A stretch of DNA of 64,000 nt from an uncultured Pseudoalteromonas sp. (GCA_947493455.1 CANLRB010000024.1:1-64000), one strand, 5' to 3'; counted from the stretch's first letter, positions 43,715 through 54,799 are shown. Program-made: numbers and translations. Notes: generated by a model from the sequence alone, not told the origin.

Positions 43715-45970
43715 TTAGAAGCGAATATCAACTCCTAAAACAATACGACGTGTCGGTTGCGGTAAGCGCGAGTTATACCAACCTAAACTACCATTCCAGG
43801 CTTTCGGGTTACTTTCGCTAAAGCCGATAGTGTTAAATAAACTTGAATCGTAAAGCGGGTCGCCGGCGTCTGCATCGCGTACGCCCGGGTGAAAATATGA
43901 TTTATTAAACAAATTAGTTATTCGCATATGGAAATTGACATTTTCAATTGAGGCTGGTGTATAGGTGATATGCAGATCGCTGACTGCGTAGCCAGGGAGC
44001 TGACGAATAGGGTTAGACTCTATTGAGTTTCTTTTACCAATAAAACGTGTTTTGAAGTTGGCGTTAAGCTGTTTATTGAACTGCCAATTGATGATCAACC
44101 AAAGTTTATCGTGTGCTAAATCACCAATCTCTGTTTCACCTACTTTTAATTGAGAGTAGGGATCGATGATATCCTCTTCTGCTTTCGCGTAGTGAGTGGC
44201 ATGTAAGGTGAAATTTATATCACCAAAGTGTTCACTCTTATACTCAGTGATAAAGTGATAATCAAAGCCTAGAACATTACGAGCACCTAAATTACGCGCG
44301 CCATCTTCGACTGTCACAATACTATCGCTGTTATTGATTCGGTAAAGTGAGAACAAATGACGATAGTTGTTTTTACTGTAACTTAAACTCATTTCCAAAG
44401 TGTTAGAACGCTCTGCTGACAGCTCCGCATCTGCGCCAGAACCACTCCACGCGCCATATAAATTACGAGGAGTTGGCTCATGATAGGCTTCACCATACAT
44501 AACTTTAAAATTCCAGTTATCTCTGTGATATATATATGCGCCGCGCATAGTCAGTTCAGAGCCATATATATTATTGTTATCGTAGCGCAAACCACCATTG
44601 AGAACGTGGTTCGGTTTTACGTTATATTCTGTTTGCATATAAACGCCAATATCTTTCCATGTCTCGCGATTATCATCATTTTGATAGGCACCTGTAGCTA
44701 CTTTGGGTGGTGTTGGTAGACTCGCAAGCGGCGACAGTGAATCTAATCCGGAAAGAATATAGGCTTGCTGTAAATCTTGGTAACTATACGCAAAGCCACT
44801 ATACAAACTAAGGGTTTCACTGTACTGGTAGTCAAAATCCTGATTGATAGAAAAAGATTTATTGTCGGTTAACCAATGTTGGAAGTGCAACATACGAGCC
44901 TGCTCGTTGGGTGCTAAAATCACTCCGCCAATTTGCTCGGGTTGCGCACTGGTATTTGTGATATTCCACGCTTCAATATCATAGGCGTTACCTTGCACGC
45001 CATCTCGGCGGTAAGTTAACTGCGTCCTTGATGTGAGTGCTGAAGAAAGCATCAGTTGGTGTTTTAAGGTTAATCCGTATTGAAATATTGGCCATTTTCC
45101 TGAAGCGGGCAATCGATCGGAAGGATATGTGGACCCGTATCCATTTTCTTCAAGTAAATAAAAGGCATTGATTTCGGTTTGTTCAAACTTCAATGCGCCT
45201 TCTAATCCGATTCGTTTTGTTTTTGATTCAAAGCGCGGTGTCACGAGTTTTGAGTTTGTAACAAAAGCTCCCCACAACTGTGGGTTATAGTGCCTGTCCT
45301 GTAACCAGTAATTAGCTTGATTGTTAACTCTGTCGCCGATGTCATGCTCTTCATAATGTAAGCCAAAACGGGCATCGAAATGCTGAGCTTGGTTGAGAAA
45401 CAGATACTCAAAATTTGTATCACCTCGGGTACTTGCACGAGTGGTTAAAAAAGCGGAACGCTTCGTTTTTGCTTTTTTAGTGATGACATTGACCACACCC
45501 ATAAAAGCATTTGCACCATATATCACTGACGTTGGTCCATACACTACTTAAACGCGATCAATACTCGCAAGTGGGAATGCCGAAATTTGAGTTACTTGAT
45601 TAAAGTAAAGGCTGTTAATCGTAACGCCGTCAATCATCATTAAAAATGGTGTGCCTATGGTGTAACGATAGCCGCGCATATAGTTCGAAAAATAACTGTC
45701 ACCAAATGTGAGTATGTTTTCCATGCCCGGAAGATCGGCAAAGATTTCGTTTAGGCTTTCGTATCCTCGATTTACGATATCCCGATACGGTATCACAATA
45801 ACTGTGGCGGGGGCCTGTTTGATTGGTTCTTCGCGATTAGACGCAGTTGTGACCTCTAATTCGAATAACTCTTGTAAGCTCATTTCGAAAATGTCTTTGT
45901 CATTGTTGTTGGCATGCACAAAATTAGATTGGGATAACAGTGCCAAAAAAAATAATAGAAGCCTTTTCAC
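43715..45970 (-). pseudogene. TonB-dependent outer-membrane receptor split by an in-frame stop
   Basis: Signal peptide and plug domain come first (140 codons, 45970-45551; TASNREEPIKQAPATVIVI, LNEIFADLPGMENIL, ASIDRV). A TAA at 45550-45548 then stands exactly where the family has E in ...DRVEVVxGP..., followed by VVYGPTSVIYGANAFMGVVN and a 22-stranded barrel ending in the C-terminal F (VLGVDIRF). All parts are collinear in one frame, so a single GAA to TAA change explains it. The barrel portion could not insert without the plug and signal peptide. Ligand unknown. Confidence 0.8.
45551..45970 (-). CDS. N-terminal piece of the TonB-dependent receptor (signal peptide and plug)
   Basis: 140 residues: signal peptide (MKRLLLFFLALLSQSNFVHA), TonB-box-like stretch, then the plug up to the stop TAA at 45550. 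If translated, it is exported but lacks the barrel. Listed separately because it is the part that has a start codon and ribosome site. Confidence 0.6.
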
Positions 45971-46139
45971 CGTAATCTTTGACTTAGCTAAACGTACCTT
46001 TAGTTTAGTCGAGTTTATGAAGTTAGCCTTGTTTTAGTTATTTTTATGTAACGAATACGGAGGTTTAACGATATAAATGTGCGCATGTAAATTAACTAAT
46101 TCATTTAATTAATGTAAAGTAGCCGCTGACATTAGGGCA

Positions 46140-48698
46140 ATGCAGACTTATTTGGTTTGGAACCATATCAACATGAATACAAAAACTTCCGGCTTCATTA
46201 TAAAAACAATTAAGCTTATTTTTATCATCTATTTGGGTTTGTTTTTAACTATCTGGGGGTTATCTTCTCCTGTTACCAAATATGTGATTGAACCAGAACT
46301 CAACCAACTCGGTTTAGATTTATCAGATGAGAGTCGCTTTTGGTATAACCCATTTATGAGTCGAATTTCGGTTAAAAATGTCGTTTTAACAAAGCAAAGT
46401 GAAACATCTGGTAGACCTGTTTTTTCTCTGGAACAGTTAACACTGCAAGCTTCTTTATGGCAGTTGCTAAATAACAAGGTGAGTTTACCACTGGCAGAAA
46501 TAAGCGGTGGGTATATTAAAATTGACTACGCCACTGATGCGATCGAAGTGGCGGGAGTGCGCGTCAACAGTAACGCGAAAAGTGGTGAACAAAAAAGTGA
46601 AGAACTGCCGAGTTCACCAACTCAACAACAGCCAATTTATACGCTTATGTTACCTAATTTGGACTTGAGTAATTTTCGTATCGATATTGATGTTAGTTTG
46701 CCAGATAGCGAATCCACCAATCATCAATTTGACATTGCACAGTTTGCGTTGCGTGATGTAAGCGCAAATGCACATCAGCAAAGTGCGCAGCTCGATTTAG
46801 CCGCTCGTCTTGACAATATTCCACTTAAATTGAATGCGAATATGGCAATTGAAAATGGGCTCGGTGAGTTAAATTCTGAGCTCAGTTTAGACGGTTATCA
46901 GCTCAATAAAATATCGCCTTATATTGCACAAGTCGATGCTTTGTCAGGGGCGCTTTCGGTTGGTACAACTCAGTCAATTGAGATACGCCAAAATCAGCTA
47001 AATATTAAAATAAATGAAATGTCGTTGCAGATTGATAATGTTAGCTCTGAGCTGCAAAATTATGTTGTTGAATTAGCACAGTACAGTCAATCGCTGAAGA
47101 ATATCAAACTTACACTAGAACAAAATCAACTGATTGATTTAACGGGGAACGGTGAATTAACACTTGCGCAACTCGCGGTTAAAGATTTTTCGTCAAAAGA
47201 TGTGTTGCTGGGTTTTGAAGCCCTTAACATAAGTGACATCTCTTTGCAGCACATAAGTAAACCTGAGGCTCATTTTGAATCAATTAATTTATTAAAATTC
47301 GTTTTCTCTAAAAAGCAATCGCTTAATTCTAATCTTGTAGCGCACGTTGCTGAGCAGATTGAACGCCGTGCAGAAGGTGAAGGGGTTGCGATTGATACAG
47401 ATGAAGTAACTAAGTTACCACACGTATTGGCGCTCGATGCGTTAGTGATCAACGAGGTGCAACTAACATCTCAGAGTATTGATATTGAACGCATTGAAAT
47501 GGCAGGCATTGAAAGCCATGTTATTTTAAAAAAAGACAAATCCATTGCGAATCTAGTGTCTTTAACAGCCCAGAAAGAGAGCAGAGAAAACGATTCAACA
47601 CCTGCGGTGAATGATAACGAAGGTCAATTATTAGAGAATCAAAACAAGCAACAGGAAAATGAGTTCCGTGTGCGGCTTGGTTCTTTTGAATTTGCAGGTG
47701 AGAACAGTCTTCACTTTACTGATTTTAGCGTTGAGCCTATTTACCAGCGCGTATTTTATATTGATACCTTAACAGTGGGGGAGCTTGATAATAAAAGCGC
47801 TAGCAAAAATAACGAAACGCCGATAAAGCTTATAGGACGAAGTAACAAATACGCTAAGTTTGAACTAACCGGCCATGCAAAACCGTTTGCAGATATTCAA
47901 AATTACTATGCTAAAGCGCGCTTTAGTGAATTTTCGTTACCTGCGATTTCGAGTTATTTAAGAGAGTCGACCGGTCTTGAAGTAAAAACGGGCCAATTTA
48001 ATACAGATTTTGAGTTGACGTTGAATGGTCAGCAATTGGATGGCGATTTAAATTTATTAGTGAGAGCCCTTGAAACCGGCATTATTGATAGCGATGAAGT
48101 GGATAGTCTTATCGACCAAGGCGCGTTACCACTTAATATGGCTATGGGTATATTAAAAGACAGCGATGGCAATGTAGCCCTTAATGTGCCAGTTAGCGGT
48201 TCGACGGACGACCCTAAATTCGGTTTATCGAGTATTGTTACTCTGATTGCTGAAAAAGCCATTATTTCAGCAACACAAGACTATTTGATGCAGACTTTTG
48301 TGCCCTATGCGAATATTGTTTCGGTGGCGTTTGCCGCAGGGGAAATTGCATTTAAACTTCGTTTTGACGATTTGGGTTATTTAGACAAGCAAGTTGAACC
48401 AAATGAGATGCAAACAAACTATTTAAACGAATTTATTTTGTTGATGCAGGATAAACAAGATACTCGAGTGCGTTTGTGTGCGGTTTCAACTCCTGCCGAT
48501 CTTGATTTAGCCTCGGGTGTTGAAATAACAGACAAAAAAGTAGTTAATCAGCTAAAAGCCATTGGGGAGCAGCGCGAGGTTGCGCTAAAAGACTATTTGA
48601 TAAATGTGGGAAAAATTGAATCTTCACGCTTACTTTTATGCCAACCGACAATAGATACGAGCAAAGGTGCTAAGCCGCGCATCGCAATATCAGTATAA
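46140..48698 (+). CDS. DUF748/AsmA-like inner-membrane-anchored protein
   Basis: An 852-residue protein. A short cytoplasmic head and one membrane helix (about 24-42), then a long periplasmic beta-rich region of the AsmA/DUF748 type (LHFTDFSVEPIYQRV, YLRESTGLEVKTGQFNTDF, DGDLNLLVRALETG). The C-terminus has an OmpA-like SSRLLLCQPTIDTSKGAKPRI stretch. AsmA-like proteins help move phospholipids to the outer membrane. ATG 46140 and ATG 46173 are both possible. Divergent from the TonB receptor gene. Confidence 0.82.
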   Translation: MQTYLVWNHINMNTKTSGFIIKTIKLIFIIYLGLFLTIWGLSSPVTKYVIEPELNQLGLDLSDESRFWYNPFMSRISVKNVVLTKQSETSGRPVFSLEQLTLQASLWQLLNNKVSLPLAEISGGYIKIDYATDAIEVAGVRVNSNAKSGEQKSEELPSSPTQQQPIYTLMLPNLDLSNFRIDIDVSLPDSESTNHQFDIAQFALRDVSANAHQQSAQLDLAARLDNIPLKLNANMAIENGLGELNSELSLDGYQLNKISPYIAQVDALSGALSVGTTQSIEIRQNQLNIKINEMSLQIDNVSSELQNYVVELAQYSQSLKNIKLTLEQNQLIDLTGNGELTLAQLAVKDFSSKDVLLGFEALNISDISLQHISKPEAHFESINLLKFVFSKKQSLNSNLVAHVAEQIERRAEGEGVAIDTDEVTKLPHVLALDALVINEVQLTSQSIDIERIEMAGIESHVILKKDKSIANLVSLTAQKESRENDSTPAVNDNEGQLLENQNKQQENEFRVRLGSFEFAGENSLHFTDFSVEPIYQRVFYIDTLTVGELDNKSASKNNETPIKLIGRSNKYAKFELTGHAKPFADIQNYYAKARFSEFSLPAISSYLRESTGLEVKTGQFNTDFELTLNGQQLDGDLNLLVRALETGIIDSDEVDSLIDQGALPLNMAMGILKDSDGNVALNVPVSGSTDDPKFGLSSIVTLIAEKAIISATQDYLMQTFVPYANIVSVAFAAGEIAFKLRFDDLGYLDKQVEPNEMQTNYLNEFILLMQDKQDTRVRLCAVSTPADLDLASGVEITDKKVVNQLKAIGEQREVALKDYLINVGKIESSRLLLCQPTIDTSKGAKPRIAISV

Positions 48699-48941
48699 AT
48701 AATTTGCGTAATGTGTCATTTTTTGGCACATTACAAGCAACTTTCCATTTGGAGTCTACGCCGAAATGAACAACTAAGCCCCTATCAGTTACAACAATTA
48801 CTTGTTTGATATTTGGGATTAGTCGGCGTAATTCTCGTCTCGCTACACACATTAAATGTAAAAACTCTATCTGAGCGCGCGTGCTTTTCACGCATCTATT
48901 ACGTGTACTGATCTCTTTTTATTCTATAAAAGGAGGCAACA
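48699..48941. other. Leader region before the ABC-F gene
   Basis: A hairpin GTAATGTG/CACATTAC (48708-48715 and 48727-48734) follows the DUF748 gene stop and acts as its terminator. A second short stem GCGTG-CTTTT-CACGC is at 48879-48893, 40 bases before the strong AGGAGG ribosome site of the ABC-F gene. A minus-strand 73-codon frame (48670-48891) starts at GTG and I could not support it as a gene. Confidence 0.35.
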
Positions 48942-50495
48942 ATGCCACACATTCTAATAACTAATCTATCAAAACAATTTGCTAATGGTGATTGGCTATA
49001 CAAGAACTTAAATTTTTCTTTTCAATCTGGGGTGATTGGCCTGGTTGGAAAAAACGGGGTTGGTAAATCAACACTACTGAAATCTATTGTCGAAGACAAT
49101 AACGAGGCAATCAGTCGAATTGGTCGGTTATATTACTTTTCGCAAATCGATACTACTGATGACATATCTATCGCTCACTTTCTTGGTATTGCCGATAAGC
49201 TTTCTGCGCTTAGTCGAATAGAGAGCGGTGTGTGTGACGTGAATGATTTTGAACTGCTGTGCGATGATTGGGAGGTGAAAGCAAGGGCTGAGCATCAACT
49301 AAAAAGCCTCGGTATTGACAGTGGTGTTTGGCAGTCATGTCAATCGCTCAGTGGCGGCCAACTGGCAAAATTAAAACTGCATATTGGTTTCAACTCAGAT
49401 GCAGAAATATTGTTGTTGGACGAACCTAGTAATCACTTAGACTGCAATGCAAAAACATGGCTTATCGAGCAACTTAGATGTTTTTCAGGATTAGTCATTA
49501 TTGCCAGTCATGACGAAGATTTGTTGGAGCATGTGGATAGTATTTGCCAGTTGAATAACGGTGGCCTTACTTATTATCAAGGTAATTATTTGACACATAG
49601 ACGTCAATACGAGCAAGAATTGGCAGCGCGTGTGTGCCGCCTGAATGATGCGAAAAAACAACGCGAACATTTACAAAACGTTGCGCAAAAAACGCAACAG
49701 CGCAATGCACGCAGTGCCCGCCATGGTAAGCAATTAGTGCGAAGTGGCAGTCAATCTAAAATGTTGATGGATGCAAAAACAGACAAAGCCAGTAAGGCGA
49801 ATAAAGCGGTTGTTAATGCTCAGCATCTACGTATGCAAAGGTTGGAACAATCTATTGATGAAATTTCAGCATCGATTCCTGCTGATAAAGCGCAGACACT
49901 GTATTTAAATCAAAACCAGTCAGCAAAAAGTAAGTCGCTAGTTCAAATTGATAACTGGCGATGCCAATACAATGAGGGGGTACCATTAACTGACGTGATT
50001 TATGGACAAAATCGCTGTCGATTGTTAGGTGAAAATGGTGTTGGAAAGTCATCCCTTTTAAAAGATATCTTAAGCGCGAATGTGACAGAGGTTACTAATA
50101 TTAAAGTTAATTGTGAAGTTACGTATCTCGATCAGTATTTCAGTTGGCTACCGCCTCAAGAAACAGTTATCAATGCGTTTATGTTGCTGAGCTGTGGAGT
50201 TTCCATCGCTGAGGCTCGTACCATGCTTGCTGGTTTGAACTTTAAAAAAGATGCTGTTTATTTGCGTGTAGAGCAACTCAGTGGCGGAGAGAAAATGAAA
50301 TTAGCGCTACTATGCGCAAGTTATAGAAAATCCAACGTGCTGTTGTTATTAGATGAACCAGACAATCATTTAGATATAGATTCGAAAGCGATACTTGCGA
50401 AAACACTCAAACATTATCCAGGCGCATTTATTTTGGTGAGCCATAATGAGCATTTTATTAAGCAAGTTGGGATTAATAAATTAATGCAGTTGTAG
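48942..50495 (+). CDS. ABC-F family ATP-binding protein
   Basis: A 517-residue protein with two ABC domains and no membrane segments. Domain one has Walker A GKNGVGKST at 36-44, signature LSGGQLAKL and Walker B LLLDEPSNHLD. Domain two has GENGVGKSS, LSGGEKMKL and LLLLDEPDNHLD. A basic linker of about 100 residues separates them. ABC-F proteins act on the ribosome (translation factors or antibiotic protection). Strong AGGAGG site seven bases before ATG. Short for the Uup/EttA groups. Confidence 0.88.
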   Translation: MPHILITNLSKQFANGDWLYKNLNFSFQSGVIGLVGKNGVGKSTLLKSIVEDNNEAISRIGRLYYFSQIDTTDDISIAHFLGIADKLSALSRIESGVCDVNDFELLCDDWEVKARAEHQLKSLGIDSGVWQSCQSLSGGQLAKLKLHIGFNSDAEILLLDEPSNHLDCNAKTWLIEQLRCFSGLVIIASHDEDLLEHVDSICQLNNGGLTYYQGNYLTHRRQYEQELAARVCRLNDAKKQREHLQNVAQKTQQRNARSARHGKQLVRSGSQSKMLMDAKTDKASKANKAVVNAQHLRMQRLEQSIDEISASIPADKAQTLYLNQNQSAKSKSLVQIDNWRCQYNEGVPLTDVIYGQNRCRLLGENGVGKSSLLKDILSANVTEVTNIKVNCEVTYLDQYFSWLPPQETVINAFMLLSCGVSIAEARTMLAGLNFKKDAVYLRVEQLSGGEKMKLALLCASYRKSNVLLLLDEPDNHLDIDSKAILAKTLKHYPGAFILVSHNEHFIKQVGINKLMQL

Positions 50496-50506
50496 CGATT
50501 AATAAA

Positions 50507-53308
50507 TTAGTGATTAGCAATAAATCGAGTACAGGCTAAGTATAGCGCATGTGCATCTACAGGTTTGCTTACATGCGCCGTAAAACCAATTGATAAGTAG
50601 TGTTTTACGTCATGCTCGAGGACATTGGCTGTTAATGCGATGATTGGTATTTGAGTATTCGATTCGCGTATTTTTTGACAGGCATTTAAGCCGTCTAACA
50701 CAGGCATTTGAATATCAAGGAAAATGGCGTCAAACGAAGCGTGGTCAAGAATATCGAGTGCTTCTTGACCATTTTCAACTATGGTTAATTCGCACCCTGT
50801 TTTATTGAGCATAGTTTGTATAATAACTTGATTCACTTTATTGTCTTCAGCGAACAGGATACGTTTGTGAGTCAAATTTGGAATTGCAATTTCTTTATTA
50901 TCTAATTGAATATCTTCAATTGTGGCTTGTTGAAGCGGGAGCACAAGTGTAAACGTTGAGCCTTTTCCGACCGTACTGAACACATCAATTCGCCCTTTCA
51001 TTAACTGAGCCAAATTATAACTTATCGACATACCAAGACCAGAACCACCAAACTCGCGCGTTGTTGACGTGTCAGCTTGCTCAAATCGGTTAAAAAGCTT
51101 GTTTATGGTTGACTGACTCATACCAATGCCGGTATCCGAGACCGCAATTTTTAGTTCCTTTTGCGGTGTCATACTCGGGGTCACTGTTACGCTTCCCGCT
51201 TTTGTAAATTTTACTGCATTGGAGGCAATGTTTTGAACGATTTGTTGCACTCGGACCACGTCGCCACACCAGTACATATGGCAGGGGAGAGTATGATCAA
51301 TTGTGATATCAATACCTTTGTTGTTAGCATCATTAATAAGTGAATAATAAATTGATTCAAGCACTAGGTTTAAATCAAAAGGTTTCGATTCCAATGTTAG
51401 TTTCCCTTCTTCAATTTTTGAAAAATCAAGAATATCATTTAGTATCGTGAGTAATGCTTTTGAAGACGATAATGCTTGTGCAATAAATTGTTTAGCATGT
51501 GGTTCAGTAACGAGATCTTGCAGTAGTTGAATAGTGCCAAAAATGCCGTTTAAAGGTGTTCTTACTTCGTGGCTCATATTCGCTAAAAATACTGACTTAG
51601 CTAAATTTGCTTGATTTGCCTCAACTAAGGCTGATTGCAATGCGTTGGTTTTTTCATCAACAAGTTGAGTTAAATGGTCGTTAAGGTCGGCTAATTGTGT
51701 ATTGGCCTTGTCGGCATCAACTAACGCTGATTGCAATGAGTTCAATGATATTCGTAACTCACTTGAATACTTATTGATAGCCGGAATAAGCTGATTTATT
51801 TCAATGATTATACCTGATGAGATTTGAGGTTTAAACTTAGCAAAATCCTCGGTGTTTTTTAATACTGTAAGTTGATCCGCAAGCTGCGTTATTGGTCTAC
51901 TAATAGATTCTGCGAGCTTTGATATTAGTAAAACGAATATAAAAATAAACGCGAGGTAAATAAATAGTGAGCGAAGCGCAATAGCAACGATTTCTTGTTC
52001 GTAAACGGCGCGTGGCATTAATGATATCGCATGCCAGCCAAGCTTGTTGGGTGTGCTTTGCTGCACGATATAGTAAACGCCGTGCTTACTTTTGTAATAA
52101 TAATCCTTTTGTGACGATAAATGTGCTGAAAGAGGTGACTGCGAAATGTTTTGTAAGAATTGATACTCGGTGCTTGGCGAATGATAGATAACTCGGTTTT
52201 TATTATCGATAATAAGAATTGCATGTGAGTCATGAAGCCTCTTTATATCAAAGCTTTGAAAGTGATTTAAATCAAGTGATGCTTCAATTATCCCCTCAAA
52301 TTGCTGATTTAGAATGAGGGGGGCGGACAGAGCCACTATTGGATCATTGCCAAAGCCGCGCCCTTGGAATACATCTGATACCACAGGTTCTAACGTACGT
52401 TTTGCCTCTGTAAAGTAATAGCGTGTTGCAACGGATGTAAATTGACCGTCTTTTTTTACTTTTTCTAGTAAGCTCGCTGGGTAAGTTGCGGTAATAAGCC
52501 CGCTTTTATCCGTCGCGAGCATGGTAAGAATACCATTATCTTGTTTGGCTAGTTCGATAAATTGACGCTCAAAATTGTTGCTAGTCAGCTGCTTGTTATA
52601 TAGCTCGCCTAGCAGATTGAGATTACTTTGAGTATTAAATATATAACGTTCAACCTGCATGGAGACATGTTCGGCATTTTGCATAAGTTGTTTGTTGAGC
52701 TGTATAAGTTTGTTTTCTTGACTCGACGCTAAAAAGAAATAGGCACTGACAATTGTTGTCATCGAAACCGCATAAAATACCACCATAGTCATAAATTTAC
52801 GTAAACATAATTGTTCGAGCACAGGCTGTTTACGCAAATAGAGATAACAGACAGCAAAAATATAGCCAAGCGCCACGTTAATAATGCCATTGACGATGTA
52901 TTTGATCACTATGGCCCATTTGGTTTGCAATAAATAGTCAGTAAAAAAATGGTATTCAAGCGCGACAATTAAAGCGCCAAGTGTAAGCCAATAGACAACA
53001 CCACTTATGACTATATTTCGACCTTTTTTAAGTGCGAAAAAGATAATAAGTACTTCGAATAAATTAGGAAGCAATGCAAGAAAATTTAACCAGTGCAGAT
53101 ATAAAGTGAGCGAGGCAAATATCGATACCGCAATACCGATACGCCAGCCAAACACAAGTACTGCAAAGACAGCTATAACGTTACCAAATGAAAGCATTGA
53201 ACCAGTGAAAAATGGCAAAGGGAAATAGCTCAATAGAACTGAGACAGCAATTAAGATGAGAGCAATAATTCGTTGTTCGTTTGACACCATGTGAGTTGCA
53301 GTTTTCAA
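50507..53308 (-). CDS. Hybrid sensor histidine kinase with membrane sensor and receiver
   Basis: A 933-residue kinase. About five N-terminal membrane helices (residues 13-160, MASE1-like) and a helix at 172-194. Then a periplasmic Cache-type sensor (200-435), a membrane helix at 440-462 and a HAMP-like linker. A coiled coil (515-570) leads to HisKA with H580 in SHEVRTP, HATPase (NAVKFTKAG, DTGIGM, GGSGLGMS) and a C-terminal receiver with D865 (FLDIQMPV). A phosphorelay protein (HPt) is not in the gene. Ligand unknown. Confidence 0.88.
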   Translation of the reverse strand: MKTATHMVSNEQRIIALILIAVSVLLSYFPLPFFTGSMLSFGNVIAVFAVLVFGWRIGIAVSIFASLTLYLHWLNFLALLPNLFEVLIIFFALKKGRNIVISGVVYWLTLGALIVALEYHFFTDYLLQTKWAIVIKYIVNGIINVALGYIFAVCYLYLRKQPVLEQLCLRKFMTMVVFYAVSMTTIVSAYFFLASSQENKLIQLNKQLMQNAEHVSMQVERYIFNTQSNLNLLGELYNKQLTSNNFERQFIELAKQDNGILTMLATDKSGLITATYPASLLEKVKKDGQFTSVATRYYFTEAKRTLEPVVSDVFQGRGFGNDPIVALSAPLILNQQFEGIIEASLDLNHFQSFDIKRLHDSHAILIIDNKNRVIYHSPSTEYQFLQNISQSPLSAHLSSQKDYYYKSKHGVYYIVQQSTPNKLGWHAISLMPRAVYEQEIVAIALRSLFIYLAFIFIFVLLISKLAESISRPITQLADQLTVLKNTEDFAKFKPQISSGIIIEINQLIPAINKYSSELRISLNSLQSALVDADKANTQLADLNDHLTQLVDEKTNALQSALVEANQANLAKSVFLANMSHEVRTPLNGIFGTIQLLQDLVTEPHAKQFIAQALSSSKALLTILNDILDFSKIEEGKLTLESKPFDLNLVLESIYYSLINDANNKGIDITIDHTLPCHMYWCGDVVRVQQIVQNIASNAVKFTKAGSVTVTPSMTPQKELKIAVSDTGIGMSQSTINKLFNRFEQADTSTTREFGGSGLGMSISYNLAQLMKGRIDVFSTVGKGSTFTLVLPLQQATIEDIQLDNKEIAIPNLTHKRILFAEDNKVNQVIIQTMLNKTGCELTIVENGQEALDILDHASFDAIFLDIQMPVLDGLNACQKIRESNTQIPIIALTANVLEHDVKHYLSIGFTAHVSKPVDAHALYLACTRFIANH

Positions 53309-53451
53309 GTGGTTGATATCACCTTAGTTGACTATTCTAGGAAATTCAATTAGCCCTGTTAACTTTATAATTACTTGTTATTTAATTAAAACTTGAACAT
53401 AGTGTGGGTTAGGATTTAGTTGTATCACAAAATTAATAAAGGAAATAGACA

Positions 53452-54066
53452 ATGGCGGCACAGAATAAACGTTGGCTGTGGGTGATTCCACTCGTTATTT
53501 TACTCTTGGCAGCATATTATTTATCACCGGTATCAATGGCCTTTAACGATCAAGGGCTAACCATATTGCCAAGTATTTTCGGTTATTTAGTGTTGATATC
53601 GATGTTTGTTGAACGTGCAATTGAGGTCTTTTTGTCTGCGTGGCGAAGTCGCGGGGCGGATGAATTAGATCACCAAATTGCGATTGCCAAACGCAAACTC
53701 GATGACTATTTGAAAACGGCGGAAGATAAAGCGAAGTTAATTCAAAACGAAACATATTCGCAGCTGCATACCGCACTGGAATCAGCTGAGACAAAGCGTC
53801 GAAACTATAAATCGGAATCTCGTTATATTTCCCAGTGGCTGGGCCTAGCAATGGGTGTATTACTTAGTTTTGTAGGTGTGCGTGTGCTTGAGAACCTGCT
53901 TATCATTGGACCGCTTGAGGGCTTTCAAAAAAGTGCCTTTGTCGCGGTGGATGTGATGCTGACCGGTGTTGCGATTGCTGGTGGTTCTGACTCAATTAAT
54001 AAAATGATGAAGGTCTATTCATCGTTTATGGAGTCGACCGCGCAACGTACGCAAGCACAAAGTTAA
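53452..54066 (+). CDS. Membrane protein with four helices, hypothetical
   Basis: A 204-residue protein. Helices at about 9-27 and 34-55, a coiled coil of about 55 residues (65-120, KRKLDDYLKTAEDKAKLIQ), then helices at about 128-150 and 160-180 (AFVAVDVMLTGVAIAGG). AAGGA lies upstream of ATG 53452. No family recognised. Divergent from the hybrid kinase, 143 bases, so it may be its target or partner. Confidence 0.6.
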   Translation: MAAQNKRWLWVIPLVILLLAAYYLSPVSMAFNDQGLTILPSIFGYLVLISMFVERAIEVFLSAWRSRGADELDHQIAIAKRKLDDYLKTAEDKAKLIQNETYSQLHTALESAETKRRNYKSESRYISQWLGLAMGVLLSFVGVRVLENLLIIGPLEGFQKSAFVAVDVMLTGVAIAGGSDSINKMMKVYSSFMESTAQRTQAQS

Positions 54067-54067
54067 T

Positions 54068-54625
54068 TTAGCTTGTTTTTGCGCGGCTGTTGGTATGAAA
54101 AACGCGTCCGGCTATCAGCCCCATAAGTGCACCAAAAAAATGACTGCTCCAACTAATGCCGGGTGTTAGTTTGAGCAGTGACATTATTGCGCTCGCATAC
54201 AAAAAGCACACGATGGTCGCTAATATAATATTAAAAATATTTCTACTAAATAATGCATTGCTAACAATATAGCCGAATAAGCCAAATACCATGGTACTTG
54301 CTCCCGCATGGTAGCCTTGGCTTGCGAACAGCCATACAGCGGTACCTGCAAATACCGACACACTTAAATAAACTAATACAAACCGTTTGATACCTTGTTG
54401 CAGCACGATAAAAGCCAATATTGCGAGCGGCGCTGCATTTGAGAATAAATGGTGCCAATTATGATGTATCCAAGGGGCGAGCGGAATTCCCCATAGTCCT
54501 TCAATGGTGCGTGGGAAAATACCAAAGCGAGACATGGAGCCGGGATAAAACGTATTAACGAGTTGTACTACAAATAAAATGCCAAGAAGTGCCAGTATCA
54601 CACGGATCGGTTGTTTGATATGCAT
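54068..54625 (-). CDS. Rhomboid-family intramembrane serine protease
   Basis: A 185-residue protein with six membrane helices. The catalytic serine S110 lies in GASTMVFG and the histidine H162 in WSSHFFG, which form the dyad of rhomboid proteases. The short form is typical of compact bacterial rhomboids. Substrate unknown. Ends 1 base from the stop of the convergent membrane gene. Confidence 0.88.
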   Translation of the reverse strand: MHIKQPIRVILALLGILFVVQLVNTFYPGSMSRFGIFPRTIEGLWGIPLAPWIHHNWHHLFSNAAPLAILAFIVLQQGIKRFVLVYLSVSVFAGTAVWLFASQGYHAGASTMVFGLFGYIVSNALFSRNIFNIILATIVCFLYASAIMSLLKLTPGISWSSHFFGALMGLIAGRVFHTNSRAKTS

Positions 54626-54799
54626 AGTGTTATAACTTAGTTTTTAATTTAATACGTCTTAGAAAGCGTTTTGGTTTCACAGTGAAGCGTTATACGCATA
54701 CGTTTGCAGCGCATTTACGATGATGCAGCAAATGACCACTGCGGTAAATAGTTTTATATGGTGGATTTTAAACGTTGTCGCACAATTGGGAGATAAATT

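Noticed and set aside
48670-48891. 73-codon minus-strand frame before the ABC-F gene
   Set aside because: Starts at GTG without ribosome site and covers the DUF748 terminator. Pattern of helices looks plausible but unsupported.
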